Shown here one piece after another: positions 12,313 to 24,800 of a stretch of 64,000 bases of DNA. Location of the stretch: contig CAJJDO010000136.1 in assembly GCA_905183005.1 (NCBI GenBank), forward strand, positions 246,591 through 310,590, written 5' to 3'. The stretch's first letter is position 1, and the number at the start of each line of letters is the position of its first letter. Both the position numbers and the translations under genes were made by a program. The notes beneath the pieces were generated by a model. That model did not search any database, had not been told where the DNA came from, and worked only from the letters and a program-made list of their open reading frames with translations. The stretch comes from Paramecium pentaurelia (taxonomy: Eukaryota; Ciliophora; Oligohymenophorea; Peniculida; Parameciidae).

Positions 12313-13348
12313 TCATAAAAAATAATCAGGTATTGGTTTCTTTGCTGGCAATCCTCTATTTTCTTATGGAGCAGCTTCAAATATTTTATATGATTTAGCA
12401 AGGTTTTCATCCAATTCAAGAATTGAAGCAACATTACCACATCTCATTAAATTTTATAAATTACCTATAACAATAATTTGGAGCACTCCATACAGTTACT
12501 AATTATTCATTAAACATAACTCTATATCCTTCCATCACTAATTAATGAGCTCGACATATTAATTCAATATTATTTTTTCTATTGAAATCATCTACAACAT
12601 CTCCTCCAAATAAATATCCTGCACCTCTTGGAGATAAATTCCATCCCTCAATTTCTATAATAATCATATAACATCAAAATACCATCAGGATCACTCCACA
12701 TTAAATCACACATAGCTCCATCATGAGGTACTTCCTATTTACGATCGATTGCTCGTATCTACATAATTAAATTTCTAAAACATCATCCATTGTCTTTATT
12801 GAAGGTGATAATCCACCATGTACACAAAATATCTTCTCCTCAATTACAGCTGCCAAACTTAAATAATCAAAAATGTCTGTGCAATATCTCCAAACATTTA
12901 ATGACCCATACTTTCTTAGACACTCATCATAGAAACCATAAACTTAAGTAATTTGTCTAGATTCATGATTCCCACGTATTCTACATAATTAATTAATTTA
13001 CAATGTTATTCTGTCAGGATAACGTACTTTCAAAGCTAATAATAATAAAAATGTTTCCACACTGTTAAACCCTCTATCAACAAAGTCACCTAAGAATAAA
13101 TAGTTAGTATCTGGACAATCCCCTCCTACTTTAAATAACTCCATTAAATCAAAGAACTAGCCATGAATATCTCCACAAATCTAACATTAATTATATTTTA
13201 CTGTCACTGGAGCATCAACTCTTTATACATTGCTCTCTTCAACAAGTATTTCCCTAGCTTTTGTACATAAGGCTTTAACCTCCCCTTCAGTTATGTTTTC
13301 ACAGTTTCTAAGTTAAGCTATTTATCTATCTAAATCAGATTGACTCAT
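12313..13348 (-). CDS. PPP4C: protein phosphatase 4 catalytic subunit (306 aa)
   Basis: Five introns (21, 21, 23, 28 and 22 nt) are removed to give 307 codons, the same size as animal PP4C. Nearly every block matches PP4: DLDRQIAQLRNC, VKALCTKAREILVEESNVQR, GDFVDRG, ETFLLLLALKVRYPDRITL, RGNHESRQITQVYGFYDEC, HGGLSPSI, IDRKQEVPHDG, CRAHQLVMEGY, SAPNYCYRCGN and a PDYFL tail. PP4 acts in DNA-damage recovery, microtubule organisation and splicing-linked complexes in other eukaryotes. The last intron ends GAG rather than the usual TAG. The gene stands directly upstream of, and in tandem with, a diverged paralog. Confidence 0.95.
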
Positions 13349-13892
13349 TTATATATTGGAGAAATATAAATTTAAATAATTATTATTGATTAACTTTTTG
13401 AATTGCAAATACATATCCAAAATACAACAGATATTCATTTAATATAGTATTTATGGATTAGAAAAATATTAATTTAACGATTTTCATCCTTGATTAAAGA
13501 GAGAGATAGAATTTAAAATTATTAAATTTGAGTAAAAGGAAAACGAGGTTTTGGAATGATTATAAAAGTTATAATGGAAATTAATAAAAAAATGATTATG
13601 GAGAATGAATAAAATCTAATGAAAATAGTTATATAAAATATTATAGATGAATATTGTATTAAATATCAATTAAAAATAGAAAATTTATAATCATTATTTT
13701 AATTATATAACATAATTAAATACTATTATGACTTTTTTTTAATTAAACTTATTTGTATCTTTATCTAATAATTATTGCTCCCTTTCTAAATTCTTTAAAC
13801 AACATCTAATTTAAAATAAGGTTTAAAGAAAATATTAAAATATAATAGAAATTTAATTTGTTATTTTTTTATATAAATAAAATTAACTGAAA
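13349..13892. other. divergent intergenic region, no gene seen
   Basis: 544 bp between the divergent starts of PPP4C and a small coiled-coil gene. It must contain both promoters; no other feature is visible. Confidence 0.5.
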
Positions 13893-14474
13893 ATGTTTCA
13901 GATTAAATCAGATAATAGATTAAACAGATATGAATCGATTGAAATTGAACGTCCTAAAACATCTTTGGATCAGAATAGCTTAGAAAGGGAGAATCGTGAA
14001 TTATAAATTTAGTTATAGAAATTCAAGGAATTATATTAGTAATAAAAGCATTATTTTTAATGCTAATAAGAACAATTTCTTGATTTAAAAGAGAAATATG
14101 AGGAAAGTGTATCTAAGATAAGCGAATTGGAAGATTAATTGTATTAATAAAGTGAAAATTAAGAGTAAACTTAGCTTTGTGTCTCTTTACTTCAAGATCT
14201 TTAAGGTTTGGAATATTTAGTAAATAAGATGAAACTGTTAATACCAAATAAACAAGCATTAAATTTGATTGGTCAAATATAGAAAACATATGAATAATTA
14301 AGAAATAAAGAATCAGTTCCTTGTGAACAATAAATTTATCACAAACTATTAACAGCTCTCGATAAGAAGTTAAGCGATATAATTAATAATGATAAAGAAA
14401 ATTCTAATATGAATATGAATATTCAGGAATCACAACCAAAACTTAAAACTTACTTGTCTTAAAAAATGATGTGA
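13893..14474 (+). CDS. coiled-coil protein, unknown function (193 aa)
   Basis: A single exon of 194 codons ending at TGA 14472-14474. Residues about 30-100 are a long Gln/Glu/Leu/Lys heptad-like stretch (LERENRELQIQLQKFKELYQ onward). A more ordered middle follows (LLQDLQGLEYLVNKMKLLIP), then a Lys/Asn-rich tail. I recognise no family. It starts a run of co-directional genes; the next gene begins 108 bp downstream. Confidence 0.75.
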
Positions 14475-14521
14475 AGTAGTTATATTTTAGAATTTATAAA
14501 TATTATAATTTATTATCATAT

Positions 14522-14562
14522 GACAACATCTAATATAGTTAGAAATTCATTAAGATGTTGTT
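14522..14562. repeat. short inverted repeat between two genes
   Basis: ACAACATCT at 14523-14531 pairs with AGATGTTGT at 14552-14560, around a loop of about 20 nt. It lies in the 108-bp gap between the stop of the coiled-coil gene and the start of the MORN gene. It could form a hairpin in the 3'UTR or mark transcript end formation, but Paramecium does not use bacterial-type terminators, so a role is unproven. Confidence 0.35.
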
Positions 14563-14582
14563 GATTACAATAACATTTATTA

Positions 14583-16490
14583 ATGATAAAATAATAAAAT
14601 ATTTAGTTATTATTCTCTAATTTAGATGAATGGCATTACTAATAATTGACAGAAGTGTATAAAACCTCAATTCTACAATAATATCACATGCTAATTTAAC
14701 AAATTAAAACTAAATTTCCTATACCTAATCAAATAAATGAATATGAATTTCCAACTCAAGATAATGCTATTTAATTTTTTTTAAACTACTCACCTATAAT
14801 CCTTCAATTAAATTAAGTCAATGATATCAAAATAAAACTATATAAAAATGCAGCATATTTTGGAAATTTAGTTGATGGATTTCGATAAGGACAAGGCATA
14901 TTAATAAAATAAACATTATAATTATATGAAGGGTCTTTTGAAAAGGATAAAAAGGAAGGGATAGGATTTGAAATACTAAAAAGCAATTAATATTATTATG
15001 GGAACTATGTAAATGGCTTACCTTAAGGAGAAGGTGTATTTTGGTCAAATAGTTAAAAATATATTGGACAGTGGCATTAAGGGAAAAAAGTAATAAATGA
15101 GACTTAATATATTAGCATGGGATTGGATGGTATTAAGGAATTCATAAAGACTATTATATAGGTTAATGGGAGAATGGAAGATGTTGCGGTTTCTGTTTAC
15201 ATGTTAATGGATAGATGTATATCAATATATATAATTAATAGATATGTAGGGGAAGTAATTAATGATCTGAAACATGGTATAGGTAAAGAGTATTTGGAAA
15301 ATGGTGAATTTTATAGTGGTGAATTTCGAAATGGGAAACTTAATGGTAAAGGGGAGTATTATTGGAATAATGGTAATTCTTATCAAGGAGAATTTGAGAA
15401 TGGACAAAGAAATGGTTATGGAATATGGTAGAGTAAAACTAAGAATGGGATAAATTGTTATAAAGGATATTATACAGATGATAAAAAATGTGGTGAAGGC
15501 AGATTTGAATATTCAAATGGAACTGTGTATATTGGTAATTTTATGGAGGACAAACGAAACGGTTATGGATAAATTATTTGGCCTGATAAAGCAATATATA
15601 AAGGATATTGGAGAGATGGTTTAATGGATGGAGAAGGTGTTTATTAATATGATTAGTTGATATTGAAAGGTAATTGGAAATAGAATTAATTATAAACATT
15701 TGATAAGGTTAGAATTTCATTAAATGAATTTCCATATAATCATTAAATTAAAGATATTATTGAAAATCAAGAAGTTTAATCTAAAATAGCTGAAGAACCA
15801 GATTTAGATGAAATTGGAGATTAATTTTAAAAGGATCTTTTGGAATCTAAAGCAGAAACTGTTGTTTAAAATATTTCTCATAATACTAGTAACCATGATA
15901 TGTATGTATTATATAAATAAAAATAGGTTATATTTTCATCCAAAATAACCAATTCTTCAAAAATAATTTGATTTGTTAAGTCTTTTAGATTAAGGTCTAT
16001 AATTTTAATCTTTAGAAACTTCACACAGATAACATAATTCAAGTGTTGCAATTTAGACTGAATCAAAAAAGTAATTCTTGCCTAAATTAAAGATGAATAA
16101 GTAACATCCAGCTCAATTCAATATTAATCATTCTTTCTAAGAGTAAAGAAATAAAAATACTACTAATTTTTAATATGATGTATTGTTAGGATCTTCATAG
16201 ATTAATGGAAATGATAGTTTTCATAAAACAGAAAGAATGTAAATATAAACAAAGAAAAATAAATCAAATAGATCTGTTTAAAATAGAAGTAAAAGAAATA
16301 AACAAATTTTATTATCATAAAAAGAATAAAATATATGGGCTATTAAAATGAGTAAATTAAAATTAAGTCCTACAAAATATTCTAGAATATGGAATCATGA
16401 AGTATAGTATATTATATATATAAGGTTGTTAATGAAATTAAACAATTTTTATATCCTCCAGTTTGGAAACCTCCCTCTTATATAATTTGA
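14583..16490 (+). CDS. MORN-repeat protein (602 aa)
   Basis: Four introns (26, 25, 25 and 23 nt) give 603 codons. Residues of about 85-350 hold 11 MORN repeats of the form Y-x-G-x-[FWY]-x3-[KR]-x2-G-x-G, for example YEGSFEKDKKEGIGF, YSGEFRNGKLNGKGEY and YIGNFMEDKRNGYG. One repeat (YIGQWENGRCCGFCLH) is degenerate. The C-terminal third is Gln/Asn/Ser/Lys-rich and disordered, ending in a short folded-looking tail (QFLYPPVWKPPSYII). MORN arrays bind membranes or act as protein dimerisation scaffolds; in ciliates many are basal-body or cortical proteins. The ATG at 14583 is the first in a frame that stays open into the repeats. Confidence 0.9.
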
Positions 16491-16549
16491 GTTGACATAT
16501 TCTATATATATTCTACACTATTATTTTTTTATAAATTAAAATTACTCAA

Positions 16550-19500
16550 ATGTTTCAAGAAAAGAAAATAGAATAGCTAAAAAATGAATATTTCTAAAAG
16601 CTTTATGAGAAAATACTTATTATATTTAGAAATCAAGATTTTGGAATCATTAATTTTTTCTATAAAATAGTTTTTGATTAGAATTATTATCAACTTACTA
16701 GAATTGCTAAATTTCCTGAAATTGATTTGAATTATGGAATAGCAAAAATGTTATTATATCCAATAGATGGAATTCAATTAAATAATACAAATTAAGTAAT
16801 TTCATTAATTCCTATGTTTGTAATGTTTGTAATTGGTTAAAAATTAAATATAGATTGTTGCATTAAGTTAGAAATGGAAAATGAATGGGATTTATTTTTA
16901 ACAGCTGTAGCTAAAAAGATTAATAATGAAGAAGCTTAAGCTAATGAATATTTAAGATTATTTCATATAAAATTAGAAATGTAATCTAAATAATCTTTAG
17001 CTTTTGATTTAGAGAAAACTATGAATTTAATTAGTAGTTATACAAAAGGAGAAAAATTACTTAGATTATTGAATCTAATGTTTTATTAAGATTGTTCTAT
17101 ATTTGCAGTGTATTCATCTAAGAGTTAAGATGATTTTATAAATTTTTAAACCCAAAAAAAATTAGAAATTATTATCAATACTTATGAATTTATATAAAGA
17201 AAACATAAAAAAGAGATTGAAAATACATTAGAAGATTCAAAAATGAAGGTTGCTATTTCATTTTTACAAAAGAACTATAATTATGATTATTTAACAGAAA
17301 AATTTGATAATCTGTAAGCAGGAATCCTCATTTTTAGTTTAATACAATTAGATTGTAAATAATTTCAAAATTTCTTTTTCTTAAAATCATCTTCTGTTTA
17401 AGAGCAATTATTAGATCAAATTATGTAAATTGCAGGAAATACAGATAAATTTTTCTTTAATTTAATTTTAGTTGGAAAATGTTTATCAAAATTAAGATAT
17501 TGGGAATATGCTTTAGATATATATAGTAAATTGTACAAGCAAATTACAAATCATTTAAATAAAGAGAAATTTAGAGTTTATATTTATTATAAGATTTGTA
17601 AAATTCAATTTTTGTAAGGGTAGATTTAAGGATTATTGAAAAAATTAAATCATTTAAGTGACCTAATGTTATAATATTAAGAAAAGAATTTAGAATTTTA
17701 TTAACCAAATAATAGAAATATTTATAATTCTTGTTTATTTTTACAATTATTAATTAGTGCATATACAAAATAAATTGATAAATTAAAACATATAACAATA
17801 AGGATCTCAACACTTCATTTAATAAGTAATCATAATAATTCATAGAAAAGACCTTTTAATTTGTTATAATATGAATTCTTTAGACTTGTTTAATAATAAG
17901 GAGTTATATTTTAAGAAAAAGATGGGAAAAATTAATTAGAACATATTTTATAAGTAATTTAACGATGTTGTTAATAAAGATAAGATATATAATCTAAAAA
18001 ATAAACTCTTTTAGCAAATATTAAATAAATTTTTGATTCAACAAATAAAAAAGCTAATCAATTAATTGAAATAAAAAGTTATTATAGAGCAATAGAAGAA
18101 ATTCTTATAATAAATGTATTGGTTCGTCATAGAGAAATTTACATTTTATAATATTTAAATCCTAATTTTTATCCATAATTAAGAATATTTCTTGAAGAAA
18201 AAGATTTCTTTAATAAGTAATTAAAATCTTAAATTTACTTTTTTATTCATGATTTTGACAAAGCATATGATATTGCAGTTAAAACAAATAATCATAAAAT
18301 GATAGGATAAATTTTAGAATATAGAGGTAGATATTCAGAAGCTATTGAACATTATAAATAAGATATCAGTCCAAGTTGTTTATTTAATTGTGCAATGTTA
18401 TATAAAATCTAATAAGATAAAGAGAGAAGTTCATTAGATAAAAGTGGTTTTGAAAAATTATAATTTTAATCTCCTTAATAACTTGCTATAACTAGTTTTA
18501 GAAATTTAGCTTAATCCTAAAATTAGTATAAAATGATTGCTTAAATGTTTTAATAAGTATTATTAAGACGTTAAAATTAATAACTATTAACAGAAAAAAT
18601 AGATGGGGAAATAGAATATGTTAACACTGTTTAAATAAATTATAGATTGACATAATCAACAAAATCTTTAGAATAAAAATTTAAAGAAGATTCTTAAAAT
18701 GATTAAATTAATTAAGTAACTGAATGCCATACAATATATAGAAGTTATGATTCTAGAATTTCAGGATAGAAAATGATGGTTCAATCATAAATGGCTGAAA
18801 ATATTGAAAGTGATTCCAGTAGTATTCATGATTAATTATCAAATGAAGATAATATGTTATTGAAAATGTAATTCTATTTTAACTTTCCAGTTAGAAAAGA
18901 TATTGAATTTTTTTATCTTAATTTAAAACATGATATTATATCTGAATAAGATTTATATTTAGAAAGAACATTAGATGAATTTGTAAAAAAAACATAATTT
19001 TTGAAATATGAAAGTTCTGAATTATTTATAAATAATAATTTAAAAGAAAAGATTGGTTAAGGAGGAAATAGTGAAGTTTATAAATTCTATTTTTAAGGAT
19101 AAGAATATGCAGCAAAAGTGATATAATTTGAATATAAAGGATCAGGAGAAACAATTAATGATGATGAGAAATTAGAAATTTAAAATAAACTTTTAGAAAT
19201 CTGTATAGTTTGTGATATTACAATGTCAAAGATTAAATATTGTTTGAGAATTGAACACTTAGGATTCAAGTTTGAAAAATTATAAGGATAAATTAAAGTT
19301 TATAAAATTATCCTTATAACAAACTTCTACAATAGTTATTAATAATTATCAGAATGGGAAGAAATTGATAAAATCAAATATGTTTATAAATTATCATTAG
19401 GACTTGCTATTTTATAATTTGATAAAGAGTTACTCCATCTGGATTTGAAACCTGATAATGTATTAGTAGATTCAGTCAAAAAAAATCCTGTATTAGCTGA

Positions 19501-20647
19501 CTTTGGATTGTCAAAGTATTCTTAATAATCTTATTTTCTTTCTAATGGCCTAAAATAAATGACTATAAAATATATAGATCCTGATTTGGTTTACAATAAT
19601 TTTTAAAGTAGGAAAAATGATGTTTATTCTTTTGGGGTTTCCTTATTTTAATATTTTTCTGGAAGTATACCATTTAAAGAACTTAATTATTAATAAATTC
19701 ATGGTTAAATTAAAAAGTTTTAAGAATATCATCAAACTGCAATTAAATAAATCAACAATGATCTTATAAGAAACTTAATACTAGATTGTACTAAGAGTAA
19801 AGACAATAGAATTTCTTTTGTCTAAGTTCTATAGAGACTTTTTTTTTATTTATATTAAATAAACAATTCAAATGTAAAATAATTAATTGAAATTTTGTTT
19901 CAGTAAATTGAAATTTAATAAAATGAGAGAAAAATTAAATATATATATACTTATTTAAAAGTAATGAAAAAATTTATCAAATAAATAAATAGTTTCAAAC
20001 CAATTAAATTCATAAATAAAATTCTTTAACGTTACATAATAATTTCTTCTAAAGATTCAGGTAATTGCTTTCCAGAAATAATACAAAGAATGAAATAATT
20101 TATAAATTGGGTAATCTTAAATGAGCATGATTTCGTATTGAAACTTATAGATTTCGACATTAAAACTAATTAAATTAATTAAAATGAAACGGAAATCACT
20201 TTTAGTTTTTGGGTAGAAGATGCATAAATAATTTAATAAGATAGACTCATCTTATGGTAACCTTTTTTCAAAGAGATTGCTACTAATCTTTAATCAATTC
20301 ATAATTATTAAATTTGCTAATTATATTTACCATTATCATAAATATACGAAAAGAATGGAAAAATTAAATTAAATTTTATGGAATACTCATAAAATCTTTC
20401 AATTGATTAAAATTACTATTATAATCTTGATAGTATACCAATTGACCCTAAGATTAATTTATCAAAGAAATTTAGCTTATTAAATGATGACTATGCATTT
20501 TGCATTTTAATTGAATAAACAATAAGATAAATTAAATCTAAATTAGATTAAAATGAACAAAAGAAGATTTCTACATTTGAACTTGAAATTAAGAATGAAA
20601 AGGAAACAATATCTTTAAAATAAATAATTGACAAACTATAAAATTGA
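16550..20647 (+). CDS. large Ser/Thr kinase with helical-repeat N-terminus (1365 aa)
   Basis: One uninterrupted frame of 1366 codons with no intron. Residues 1 to about 820 are helical with TPR-like pairs (WEYALDIYSKLYKQ and RGRYSEAIEHYKQ). The kinase domain spans about residues 825-1110. It has a Gly loop (IGQGGNSEVYKF), the Lys in AAKVIQ, a catalytic loop HLDLKPDN in which Leu replaces the Arg of HRD, DFGLS, and IDPDL where APE is expected. The final 250 residues form an extra domain (LKLIDFDI...FWVEDAQIIQQD) that I cannot name. It is probably an active non-RD kinase not regulated by activation-loop phosphorylation. The next gene starts 30 bp downstream. Confidence 0.85.
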
Positions 20648-20677
20648 TTATTAAAATTAATATAACCATCACAAATT

Positions 20678-21626
20678 ATGTCTAAACCTCTAACTTCAAC
20701 ATTAATTGCTTAGAAAGCTAAGACTGAAGCATTGTATAGCATCAAATCACTAAACTTATGGGGAAATGATCTTGATGATATCTCCATCATTGAAAGACTC
20801 CCAAATCTTGAAGTTCTTTCCTTGTCAGTTAATAGGATTACTACTCTTGCTGATATTGCAAAATGCAAGAATATAAAAGAACTTTATTTAAGAAAGAATA
20901 ATATTTCAAGTATTACAGAATTGCAATTCTTATAACAATTACCTAAATTGAAAGTCTTATGGCTTTAAGGTATTATTTAATCTAATAATAGAAAATCCCA
21001 TTGCTGATCATCCAAATTATAGAGATGCTGTAATTTGTAATTCTTCAACACTTGAAAAATTGGATGATGTTGTTATTAGCCAATAAGATAGAGCAAATGC
21101 TTAATAATAATTGTAATATGGAATTTCATAAAGTCCACCAACTAAAATTCAAAAAGTAGAAGAAGAAATGGCACAATATGTTGAAGTTATTAAACCAAAT
21201 CAATATTCTCCAAATAATGGCGGAGGAAGATATTCAAATTAACGAGAATAATAAACAAATTAATAACGACAATCATTATAGTAAATGCAACCATTTCATT
21301 AGCAACAATAATAGTAACAATTCTATCAATAACAATAATAACAATTATAAAGAGAAAGAGAATAATAATAATAACAATAATAATATTTGCAACAATAACA
21401 AATACAATAATAAATTTAACAATAACAATAATCACAATTATTTCTATAATAATAGCAGTAACAATAACAAATATAAAGACAAGTCGTGAAATCAGAATAT
21501 GCCGATGAAGAAAGAAATTCAAACATTTTATGTGCCATATTATCTCTTCTAAAAGAATTAGATAAACCTACTTTAGAAGTGGTTTAAAGAGAAGTATATG
21601 ATAAATTATAATAATATCAAGAGTGA
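20678..21626 (+). CDS. CFAP410: CFAP410 / C21orf2 cilium protein (308 aa)
   Basis: One 22-nt intron; 309 codons. The N-terminal leucine-rich repeats match human C21orf2 block by block: LYSIKSLNLWGNDLDDISI, LPNLEVLSLSVNRITTL, IKELYLRKNNISSITEL, LPKLKVLWLQENP, then LEKLD. The C-terminal short helical domain (NILCAILSLLKELDKPTLEV) is the conserved CFAP410 tail, which in other species oligomerises. Between them lies a Gln-rich linker of roughly 90 residues written with CAA, CAG, TAA and TAG. CFAP410 is needed for cilium formation and works with NEK1 in animals. Without the ciliate code this gene would look truncated after the LRRs. Confidence 0.95.
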
Positions 21627-21883
21627 TTATGTAAATTTCAAAAATTATATTTTTTTATTGTTATTATTGTCAATTTTGCTTTTACTTTTTACCTTTAAAA
21701 TGATATGAAGACTTATCTATAATCAAGAAAAAGCTGTTTGAAAATATTTCATTTTTATAATAATTCTATAAGTTGTTTTTAATTAGAATTTAGAAAAATT
21801 AATTCACAATTTTTGAAAATTCTATTAGGAAAGAAGTTCTATTAAAAGCTGATTAGAGAGAAAATAAATGATAATAATTAAAA
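21627..21883. other. intergenic, no gene seen
   Basis: 257 bp between CFAP410 and the repeat-GTPase gene, AT-rich with no notable element. Confidence 0.4.
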
Positions 21884-24800
21884 ATGAGCTTAGAAGCATA
21901 AGTAACTTAAATTGAAACAGATCTATATGACAATGGGTAGTCAAAAATTATTATGGAAAAGGATTCAACTGAATCAGGTTCAGAAAATGTTGACATATAT
22001 AGAGAATAAAGTAAGTAAAATGATTCAAGAGAATTATAAGATGAAGAAACAGTAAAATTAAATAATATACCAACAAATATGGAAGAATTCAAAGAATATA
22101 TTAATTAGGAGGGATTAAATGAAAGTATGGATTTTAGTAAACAAGTGGAAGCTAATAGCAATAATAATTTAAACATTGAACGTGAATAGGATGAATAAAA
22201 CAATAATGAATTACCTGAGAGCAGTAATGATAAAAATATAAATATAGATTTTGAGTATGATAAACAATTAATATAAAGTAAATAAAATGGATATAAATAA
22301 ATAAATTTTTAGTTAGATGGTAAGTAATAAAATGAAAGTTAAGATATAAATTAAAGTTTATAATTAAAATCAAAAAATTAACATGTGAAATTTGTAGGAA
22401 ACTATGATAAGGAATTTAATTTAGATCATCTTATTAAGGTCGACAGATTAGTTTAGTATTTATAAAAAGATGAGTCATATTAAGAATAAATAATTAATAA
22501 ATTTTAGACTGACTAAAACGTATATGCGAATTAAGAATAAGTATTCAACTAAATCTAAAATGAATAATAAGTAGAATCTAGTCAAGGTTAACAATTAAAT
22601 CAAATCTAACTTGAATAGTAAGTAGAAACTACTTAATAATAAGATTAAAACCAAGTTTAAAATGAATAGTAAGTAGAATCTAGTGAAGGTTAACAATTAA
22701 ACCAAATCTAACTTGAATAGTAAGTGGAATCTAGTGAAGATTAACAATTAAACCAAATCTAACTTGAATAGTAAGTGGAATCTAGTGAAGATTAACAATT
22801 AAACCAAATCTAACTTGAATAGTAAGTGGAATCTAGTGAAGATTAACAATTAAACCAAATCTAACTTGAATAGTAAGTGGAATCTAGTGAAGATTAACAA
22901 TTAAACCAAATCTAACTTGAATAGTAAGTGGAATCTAGTGAAGATTAACAATTAAACCAAATCTAACTTGAATAGTAAGTGGAATCTAGTGAAGATTAAC
23001 AATTAAACCAAATCTAACTTGAATAGTAAGTGGAATCTAGTGAAGATTAACAATTAAACCAAATCTAACTTGAATAGTAAGTGGAATCTAGTGAAGATTA
23101 ACAATTAAACCAAATCTAACTTGAATAGTAAGTGGAATCTAGTGAAGATTAACAATTAAACCAAATCTAACTTGAATAGTAAGTGGAATCTAGTGAAGAT
23201 TAACAATTAAACCAAATCTAACTTGAATAGTAAGTGGAATCTAGTGAAGATTAACAATTAAACCAAATCTAACTTGAATAGTAAGTGGAATCTAGTGAAG
23301 ATTAACAATTAAACCAAATCTAACTTGAATAGTAAGTGGAATCTAGTGAAGATTAACAATTAAACCAAATCTAACTTGAATAGTAAGTGGAATCTAGTGA
23401 AGATTAACAATTAAACCAAATCTAACTTGAATAGTAAGTGGAATCTAGTGAAGATTAACAATTAAACCAAATCTAACTTGAATAGTAAGTGGAATCTAGT
23501 GAAGATTAACAATTAAACCAAATCTAACTTGAATAGTAAGTGGAATCTAGTGAAGATTAACAATTAAACCAAATCTAACTTGAATAGTAAGTGGAATCTA
23601 GTGAAGATTAACAATTAAACCAAATCTAACTTGAATAGTAAGTGGAATCTAGTGAAGATTAACAATTAAACCAAATCTAACTTGAATAGTAAGTGGAATC
23701 TAGTGAAGATTAACAATTAAACCAAATCTAACTTGAATAGTAAGTGGAATCTAGTGAAGATTAACAATTAAACCAAATCTAACTTGAATAGTAAGTGGAA
23801 TCTAGTGAAGATTAACAATTAAACCAAATCTAACTTGAATAGTAAGTGGAATCTAGTGAAGATTAACAATTAAACCAAATCTAACTTGAATAGTAAGTGG
23901 AATCTAGTGAAGATTAACAATTAAACCAAATCTAACTTGAATAGTAAGTGGAATCTAGTGAAGATTAACAATTAAACCAAATCTAACTTGAATAGTAAGT
24001 GGAATCTAGTGAAGATTAACAATTAAACCAAATCTAACTTGAATAGTAAGTGGAATCTAGTGAAGATTAACAATTAAACCAAATCTAACTTGAATAGTAA
24101 GTGGAATCTAGTGAAGATTAACAATTAAACCAAATCTAACTTGAATAGTAAGTGGAATCTAGTGAAGATTAACAATTAAACCAAATCTAACTTGAATAGT
24201 AAGTGGAATCTAGTGAAGATTAACAATTAAACCAAATCTAACTTGAATAGTAAGTGGAATCTAGTGAAGATTAACAATTAAACCAAATCTAACTTGAATA
24301 GTAAGTGGAATCTAGTGAAGATTAACAATTAAACCAAATCTAACTTGAATAGTAAGTGGAATCTAGTGAAGATTAACAATTAAACCAAATCTAACTTGAA
24401 TAGTAAGTGGAATCTAGTGAAGATTAACAATTAAACCAAATCTAACTTGAATAGTAAGTGGAATCTAGTGAAGATTAACAATTAAACCAAATCTAACTTG
24501 AATAGTAAGTGGAATCTAGTGAAGATTAACAATTAAACCAAATCTAACTTGAATAGTAAGTGGAATCTAGTGAAGATTAACAATTAAACCAAATCTAACT
24601 TGAATAGTAAGTAGAATCTAGTGAAGACTAACAATTAAATTTAATCTTACTTGAATAGTAAATACAAACGAATTAAGAAAAAGATTCAAATCATATTTAA
24701 AATTTATTGAATTTAGAAACTAATTAAGAATCAGTATTAAATTATGTCTCAACTGAATAGTAAGTAAAACCAAGTTAAGAATATATTTAGGAATCCTAAT

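Noticed and set aside
15174..15431. Stand-alone 85-residue MORN ORF
   Set aside because: It is an internal piece of the 602-residue MORN gene, cut out by reading TAA/TAG as stops; part of it is intron.
21190..21522. 110-residue Ile/Val-rich ORF on the minus strand
   Set aside because: It is the antisense shadow of the poly-Gln linker of CFAP410.
22559..24649. CRISPR array
   Set aside because: Units are directly adjacent with no spacers, keep a coding frame and lie inside an ORF of a eukaryote.
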